Under the pieces are notes generated by a model. That model was not told the origin of the DNA. It ran no database searches and saw only the letters and a program-made list of their open reading frames with translations. The position numbers and the translations under genes are program-made. This document shows positions 58,099 through 64,000 of a DNA stretch of 64,000 nt, piece after piece; position 1 is the stretch's first letter; each line of letters starts with the position of its first letter. The stretch is from Homalodisca vitripennis (taxonomy: Eukaryota > Arthropoda > Insecta > Hemiptera > Cicadellidae): the NCBI RefSeq assembly GCF_021130785.1, contig NC_060213.1:93798501-93862500 (forward strand), in the 5' to 3' direction.

Positions 58099-58169
58099 TT
58101 GCTCCGCTGGGACTCGAACCCGGATCTCTCACTTGCCGGGTGAATGTGCTATCATCACACCACAGAGCC
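58099..58169 (-). tRNA. tRNA-like sequence with near-complete cloverleaf; probably a pseudogene or SINE head
   Basis: Six acceptor pairs form (GCTCTG with CGGAGC, one G-U). The D stem GTGT/GCAC, the anticodon stem TTCAC/GTGAG with loop CCGGCAA, and the T arm with B-box TTCGAGTCC are present; the T stem has one mismatch. As in the other copies the base before the anticodon is C rather than U and the anticodon would be GGC (Ala). The A-box has two changes (TGGTGTGATGA). The flank up to about 58240 (the AATTGAATC motif) is the usual repeat flank, so it is a member of the repeat family and not an independent gene. Confidence 0.5.
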
Positions 58170-58282
58170 CTTACTCTTTAAGATTCAATTATTTTTTACT
58201 TGCTCATATCTATTACATATTCGGTTAAATAACCTAACTCACGGCAAGTGAGGGAGGATTTAGTGTATTTAGTGAGAGTGTA

Positions 58283-58555
58283 CTTATTCTGTATGTTTTT
58301 CAATGTCATCACGGTTAGTCACAAGACAAGCGTAATCACTTTCGCTACCGGCCAGCTAAATCCGACAGAGGTGCCTACATTACCGGTAATCACTGTCTCA
58401 TACATAGCTGTGAAGCTTCATGCAAAACGTTTAGAATGTAGGTAAGTTTATTTTCACAATATTTTTGAGACTAATAGACTAACAAATACACTCATTTTTA
58501 TAATTGCATCCCTTCAAGTGACAGGCTCTGTTAACACCAATATATTTTAGTTTTA
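58283..58555 (+). repeat. Exon-like cassette, copy 1
   Basis: About 75% identical to 59433-59705. The exon-like part (58303-58441) has an open plus frame V-I-T-V-S-H-K-T-S-V, then T-G-Q-L-N-P-T-E-V, then V-I-T-V-S. It ends at TGTAG followed by the donor GTAAGT. The acceptor position reads TTTTTCA, where copy 2 has TTTTTTTAG, so splicing in is probably lost here. About 110 bases of following intron-like sequence are also conserved. Family unknown. Confidence 0.5.
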
Positions 58556-59432
58556 ATTTTAATAATTAAAATTTTTAAATTCTACATGTAACTGCAAAAC
58601 TAATGCGCCTAAGAAGGAAACATTTATTTATTATGTTATTGTGTATGCTTATCCCTTCGTTTTAAACTTGATCGTTCTTTCACATTCTTAAAGATTCGGT
58701 ATAATAAAATGTGTTTATATAGATTATGTTAGCATAGTATAATCAAATTATAACAAATTTTAAATTCATAAATATAACCTTATTACAATTTTTTAATTAA
58801 TCCTGCATTTGAATAATATTTGTTTAATTTAGGAACTACCAGCAGCAGCATTTTTTCTCACAATTTAAAAATTGTTGTAGAACTTTGTTATTTTAAAAAT
58901 ATATTGTTACATTTACTTTTTCTTTCTGATTTTTTTCCGACAAGGTATACAGTGGACACTGAGGATATCACTTTTTAAAATTTTTGTTTGATAGTTTTTC
59001 AAAAGTCATATTGCGCAATGGAAACAAAAATATCTGCATTTGAGATATCCTTTACATTAAAAACAGATTTTACCTACTTTGTTGTAGAAAAGCATGTAAT
59101 CATACTTAATGTTTAATCATTTATCCAAAAACAATAATTAGAGAAATAATAGAAATTTTTAAATAAAATTGGGGTTGAAAATTATTTAGAAAGCAAAATC
59201 AGTGAATTTATAACCCAAATTATATACTACCATAATTATATTTAATTTTTTTTTTCAACAGTTAGATGTAAATTAGCAATGAATCGTATTACAATTTAGG
59301 AGGCCACACTATGTATCATTTAATAAGGTTTTCTAGACTATGATGCAAAGTTCCAGGTGATAAACAAAGTTTATTAACATGTTGATATTTCACATACTAT
59401 AATTTTACTGTAGTCAGTTTGTTTACAAACGT
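58556..59432. other. No gene seen between the two cassettes
   Basis: AT-rich sequence, nothing recognised. Confidence 0.5.
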
Positions 59433-59705
59433 ATTGATTCTGTATTTTTTTAGATGTCATTACGGTTACTCACAAGACTAGCATTAAAACTACCACTACC
59501 GGTCTGCTAAATCCAACAAATGTGCATACAATAGAGGCAATCACTCTCGTACATAGTAGTGAAGCTTTATTCAAAATTTTTAGTCAGTAGGTAAGTTTAT
59601 TCTCAGAGTATTTTAGAGGCTAATAGACTGACAGATACACTTATATTTATAATTGCATCCCATCAAGTCACAGGCTCTGTTAACCCTACCAATATATTTT
59701 TAGTT
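59433..59705 (+). repeat. Exon-like cassette, copy 2, with acceptor and donor
   Basis: A pyrimidine-rich acceptor ending TTTTTTTAG is followed by a 137-base exon-like segment (59454-59590) and the donor GTAAGT. The frame matching copy 1 reads V-I-T-V-T-H-K-T-S-I, T-G-L-L-N-P-T-N-V, A-I-T-L, and ends in TAG exactly at the donor. An unmatched base near codon 34 shifts the two copies relative to each other near the end. Confidence 0.5.
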
Positions 59706-60285
59706 ACTGTAAGAAACTATCTGAATACCCTATATAATTGAAATAAATTTTTCTACAGCAATGCCTTAACATCACTTAATAAATAGGTTTGGAAATGTAC
59801 ACGACACTTTAAAACAGCAAAATAAACTATAAAGTATTTATTCCAGTCAATATTTTAACGTGAAACAGTCTAATAAATTAAAATTTTAGAATATGTACTA
59901 AAAAAGAGATATTGTAAGTAGGTTGTGATAAATATTTAAACATGTATGTAAATGATAAATAGTGTTTGCTCTCTATTCTATTAAAATACGAGTAATGATA
60001 TCTTTAATAAACGGTATCAAATCAAACGATGTGACTTCACGATGATTGTTGCAGTTCAATCTCATAGATTATCTCCAACAATTTTAGAAAGAGAGCTTTC
60101 ACATTTAGGAAACGAGGAGAGGCGTCTAAAAATCATTTATGCATCCGGAGCTGATTTTCTTCAAGACAATATTTGTTTGCACTTCATCCACTACCCTTTA
60201 CGGTCTGTCCTAAAGAAAATAAATGTTATATATCAGCATGAAATATCATAAATTATCTCGGTCAAACTTTACGCAGTAAAAATAT
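59706..60285. other. Unrecognised 69-codon frame at 60042-60251
   Basis: The plus-strand frame has a charged central part (L-E-R-E-L-S-H-L-G-N-E-E-R-R) and no recognisable domain. Support for coding is weak. The rest is AT-rich. Confidence 0.2.
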
Positions 60286-60289
60286 ATAT

Positions 60290-60720
60290 CTTCGAGGAAC
60301 ACGTTGAAATTTTAATAGTTTTAAATCAATCATATGGATCATGTAGTTTTTGAGATATAATACCGAGAAACATACTGAGAGACAGACAGACAGAAATAAT
60401 ATTACTTTTGCTTCTCCAGTAATAGACGTCGATAACGCTCAGCCAATTACATGTTTGAAATAAATTTATTCTTAAAGGCGCGAGGCTAAACATCTATCAA
60501 TGCTTAATGCTCTGAAGGCATAGATTTTAATTTTCAGTAAATAGATAAATTGCAGAGTTCAAGATGTTGGCCCTTAATGTTGTACGTATGAGGGAAGTTA
60601 AGGGCGAGATGTGTAACAGTAGTTCGAGGAAAGTTTTTGCTATGAAGCCCATATGAAACGTCACAAGTAATATTGTAAGGAATATTTTATCACCTGTTGT
60701 TATATATTTGCACCCGTTAC
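60290..60720 (-). repeat. Module A, copy 5, in a 430-bp unit shared with copy 7
   Basis: The minus frame gives L-L-L-H-I-S-P-L-T-S, I-R-T-T-L-R-A-N-I-L-N-S. It belongs to an open frame of 100 codons (60829-60527) whose first half is not conserved. The similarity to copy 7 extends about 250 bases to the left of the core, including AACGCTCAGC and GTATTCTTAA/TTATTCTTAA. A second minus frame is open through the same stretch. Confidence 0.6.
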
Positions 60721-61470
60721 TTAAATATTTATTTAATACATCGGTTATGCTAGAATCTTCCTTTGTCATAAATAGAAGGATTTTATAAATTAGTTCTGGC
60801 ATGATTATCACGTTTGTTCCCAGACACATGTTGAAAATTATTTCCCAAAATTTAAATACATTGCGATATTATTTAAAGCAATAAATTTATCTTTATGACT
60901 CATCAAGAGGTAAACTTAACGTTCCGAACATTTCCGACCGTGAAATATTATATTCATTTGGTATTTTCTATGGCATTTGTCTTAAATCCTATATTCCTAT
61001 TTAACCTACCATCTCCAATAAAATCATAACACAAATAAATAACTAAATATTTATTAAATATGATAAATAACTTTTTTTTATCATAGCAGACTTTTTTATT
61101 TTATTATCCACATTAACAAATATCAGTGGAGGGTAAGGATCTTAAATTCGAACTACATTAGGTAAAAACTCTGCGATTACCTCAACCGCCTTATTTATAC
61201 CAGTATTTTTGAAATCAGTAACAAAAAAATTGTGATTAAATTAGAAACTAACGCATTAAATTAAATCACCTTCTATTGAATATAGTACATATAAAATTTT
61301 GGAGTTGGATTTTAATAATATTTTTAGTATGTTTGCTAACTTTAGAATATCAGCCAAACATCTGTTGTAAAACGTACCCAAAATATGATCCTGGATACTG
61401 TATAATATTTTACATTTGTATCAATAAAATGGTATTGGTTTAAAGTTTGATATTTGGTGTTAAATTTGAT
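60721..61470. other. No gene seen
   Basis: AT-rich sequence, nothing recognised. Confidence 0.5.
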
Positions 61471-61473
61471 GAG

Positions 61474-61620
61474 ATATTGCTGCTCTCTAACAAACGAATG
61501 TCCTCATCAATTCCGAGATGAAAGAAGTCCACTAAATGGGACGGGACTAATGAATTTCTGACGACTGGGAGAGGGGTTACAAGTTGCAAAGCACACTTTG
61601 TTCTCTATAATTAATTTCTA
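61474..61620 (-). repeat. Module B, copy 3
   Basis: The minus frame is open throughout: Q-L-V-T-P-L-P-V-V-R-N-S-L-V, V-D-F-F-H-L-G, I-D-E-D-I-R-L-L-E-S-S-N-I-S-S, T-P-N-I. It has no stop in the conserved part. It lies 0.9 kb upstream (minus strand) of module A copy 5. Confidence 0.6.
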
Positions 61621-62744
61621 CATCTACCTAAAGCGGTATTGTAATCAGTGTTAAATAAAAATGCATCTTTGCTTTAAACTACAGTACTGAATAAAATGAA
61701 CCAACTAAAATTAAGCTTACGATACGTTTTATAGTTTTCCCGTAAACTTAATAGCTATTACTGTTTAAAACTCACAATATAGAATAATATTTTACACTCA
61801 TATTTCAATACATTATTGTAATATATTTTTGGTTGTAAAAATATTATATAATTTGTTTATCATTAACACGTAAATTTTGTACTTTTACTTGTTATTTTTG
61901 AGCATAAAGAAAATTAAGAGGGTGACTATCTGTTTTGTACCAGTGAAGAAGAAATTAGCCTCAAAAATATGGTTTTAACAAGATACAGTCCAGGGACATG
62001 CTATTAAATTCGATTACTGCTTCTTGAAAAATATCTTCCAACCATTAACATTTATTATTTGGTGACGTGGTTTAGACTTCATGATTCTCTCACTTGAACT
62101 CATTATGACTTATTCTTATTGATAACTAAAATTTTTTCCATATTAGGTGTAACAGTTGTAGTATTCAATATTTTATTATTAGATGATAAGTATCTATTTT
62201 TGGAAGTGTTTGAAGTTAAATGCACTAAAATTTTGGTACATACTACGTCTACTCCCTGCCTGCATTCCAATATACGTTCCAAATTACGTCATTTTAACAC
62301 GCCAATTTAAAACTCTCTGAAATGTTCAATGTTCATCGCTTAGCTTCGTTTCGTATATCTGGGCTTTCCCGATTACAAAATAAACAATAATGCATCAAAT
62401 GATGAATTGAATGTGTTAATCGTGTTTTAAATAATACGTTTGTGACAGTATAATAGGAAAACAATAGATCCTTCAGGTAAACATAACAATTTAAAAAAGG
62501 ACTGTAATAGAATTAAGCAACTTTTTATTATAAGAAAATGTTAAGTTATAAATATAATGTTTCAATGGCATTTTGTGCAGGTTAGGATCTTTGTTCATTA
62601 AATTCAATGATTTATAGTGAATGGTCATATTATTCGTAGGAATATACTAGTTTTACGTAATTTTTTTAATTTCAGATCAAAGTATATGTTAATATATTAA
62701 ATAAATAATAGTTGTATGTCAACAAAATTAATCAAGAAATAGTG

Positions 62745-62746
<2 letters not shown>
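61621..62746. other. No gene seen
   Basis: AT-rich sequence. The 63-codon frame 62119-62310 is not supported by any recognisable feature. Confidence 0.45.
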
Positions 62747-62780
<34 letters not shown>

Positions 62781-62853
62781 TGTATATATATATATATATA
62801 TATGCCATATATATATATATATATGCCATATATATATATATGCCATATATATA
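62747..62853. repeat. (TA)n minisatellite with GCCATATA interruptions
   Basis: TA runs of decreasing length separated by CTG and three GCC interruptions. It produces spurious Tyr-Ile frames on both strands. Confidence 0.95.
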
Positions 62854-62884
62854 AAACGGTTGAATGTAAATTATTATTAATAAT

Positions 62885-63130
62885 GACAGCATAAAGCCTA
62901 AATTTCTAGGACAGTTTATAACTCTGAAGACGCAAAAGCTCTATTTTGTAGTGGATCAATAACGCCGAGACACCGATTGTTATATGTCTGTGATGTGTTT
63001 TTGAAGATACGTGTTGCAGCTGCGTCTCCCCTTTGTGAGAAAAGTTCTTGCTGTCCAGGTCTTTAACAACGTCACCGGTTAGGTCACGTAATCTTTATCA
63101 CGTATTTGTAACTGTTACTTGATATTCACA
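62885..63130 (-). repeat. Module A, copy 6
   Basis: The minus frame reads V-V-K-D-L-D-S-K-N-F-S-H-K, T-Q-L-Q-H-V-S-S, then a degenerate T-R-T-T region. It is open for about 55 codons. It preserves the N-terminal part of the module (V-V-K-x-L-D) best together with copy 1. Confidence 0.55.
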
Positions 63131-63359
63131 ATGTAATAGGACATTTATCTCGGAATTTCCGTCCCTCAATAGTCACCATCCCCATAGACGAAGAGGACGG
63201 CTACAGGAAGATCGTCCGCCTCTACTGGTAAGTGCGCCACCAAATGGCTAACCTGCCAACGGGTGGGCCTTGGCTAAGAAGAAGAAGACCTCATAACTTT
63301 ACTCAGTTTGTTAACATATATTTTCTTCCTCGTTAATATCATGGTTTGGTATAAGACCG
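63131..63359. other. GC-richer patch, no gene seen
   Basis: 63180-63290 is GC-richer, with GACGAAGAGGACGGC and GAAGAAGAAGACC. No open frame with recognisable features. Confidence 0.4.
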
Positions 63360-63790
63360 ATCTAACAATATTTGCTAACGCTTAGATAAATAGCATGGAA
63401 TGAAATATTTATAGCTCCAAGAGAGAGAGAGAGAGAGATAGAAAGAAATTAATTACTTTATATGTCTCGGATGATAAGTTCTACTAACGCTCAGCAAATA
63501 CAAGATAGAATGTATTCTTAATAACGTGAGTCATACATTCTAGTGTATCTTAATGCTCTTAAGACGTAAATTTCCATTTTCTGCAGTGTTGCAATAAGCT
63601 GAGACATTAGAGAGTTCACGATGTCGGCCACACAGAGTGTTGTACGTGTGTGGGAAGTTAACAACAAGATGTGTAACAGCTGTATTTGGCTCCTGTGTAG
63701 GAATTTCTCCTGTCCACTTTTTAACAGTGTCACAAGTAACTCTAGGGTACGTTATATTCTCTACAAATAGTTATTTTTGTAACTGTTAAT
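63360..63790 (-). repeat. Module A, copy 7, in a 430-bp unit shared with copy 5
   Basis: An open minus frame of 71 codons (63733-63518): L-L-K-S-G-Q-E-K-F-L-H, Q-L-L-H-I-L-L-L-T-S-H-T-R-T-T-L, A-D-I-V-N-S-L-M-S-Q-L-I-A. It aligns directly with copies 1, 2 and 5 in the same frame. A (GA)9 run lies at 63421-63438 at the left end of the unit. A second frame is also open through the core. Confidence 0.6.
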
Positions 63791-64000
63791 TGAACATTCA
63801 GACTTAAAAGAATGGCTAGTTTAGAATTATTATTTATGATCAATACAAGATTTTGTTTTCAAATTCTTACGGCATCAATAATACACTACATCCGTTTCTA
63901 ATAATGTATTAAAATTATTACCAAAATTTTAAATTTCTTAAAATATTATTCGGGGCATTACCTTTACCATTATAAGGCAGCAAGTCTCAAGAGTAACTTA
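63791..64000. other. No gene seen; window end
   Basis: AT-rich sequence, nothing recognised. Confidence 0.5.

Noticed and set aside
36463..63740. Module A as a structured non-coding RNA
   Set aside because: Spacing between the two conserved halves varies (27-30 bases), and I find no compensating stem; shared residues in one frame explain the pattern better, though not conclusively.

Overview
The window looks like intergenic or intron-rich DNA from an animal with a large, AT-rich, repeat-rich genome, most likely an insect. The signs are long (TA)n tracts, several decayed retroelement and DNA-transposon families, animal-style splice signals and no bacterial gene organisation. Nothing in the sequence fixes the species. 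I see no complete, confidently functional protein-coding gene. The recognisable coding signals are transposon relics and short conserved frames that look like exons or pseudo-exons.

Left part (1-25.1 kb): bases 1-7514 and 21213-25068 are two copies, about 97% identical where I compared them, of one segment in the same orientation. Copy 1 carries 3.38 kb and 0.31 kb that copy 2 lacks. The 3.38 kb part holds a tandem pair of tRNA-like repeats. A second pair lies at 10.6-10.95 kb on the other strand and a single unit at 58.1 kb. At 12.62-14.33 kb two arms of about 536 bp, about 99% identical, face each other across a 633-bp spacer. A transcript through them would form a very long hairpin. At 17.3-18.9 kb lies a Penelope-like element with reverse transcriptase and GIY-YIG remains.

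Middle part (25-34 kb): this is a transposon graveyard. It holds a Tigger/pogo-type transposase C-terminus, a non-LTR reverse transcriptase C-terminus ending at an (AT)n tract, a Penelope-like GIY-YIG fragment enclosed by inverted 300-bp arms, and a mariner-type transposase relic. A third GIY-YIG fragment of a different subtype lies at 38.7-39.0 kb, and a zinc-knuckle Gag relic at 48.5 kb.

Right part (35-63.8 kb): this is the most interesting region. Short modules, named A to H here, recur in the same orientation. Seven copies of module A lie at 36.5, 43.2, 50.4, 55.8, 60.6, 63.0 and 63.6 kb. Two blocks (35.2-38.3 and 42.0-48.3 kb) carry the modules in the same minus-strand order F-E-H-A-G-C. 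Three later copies of A are each paired with module B. Several modules keep a minus-strand reading frame, with mostly amino-acid-level conservation, while individual copies carry stops and frameshifts. I read this as an old tandem array of a multi-exon gene family, mostly or wholly decayed. The family is unidentified; a membrane protein such as a chemosensory receptor is only a guess. A separate duplicated exon-like cassette with intact splice donors lies at 58.3 and 59.45 kb on the plus strand.
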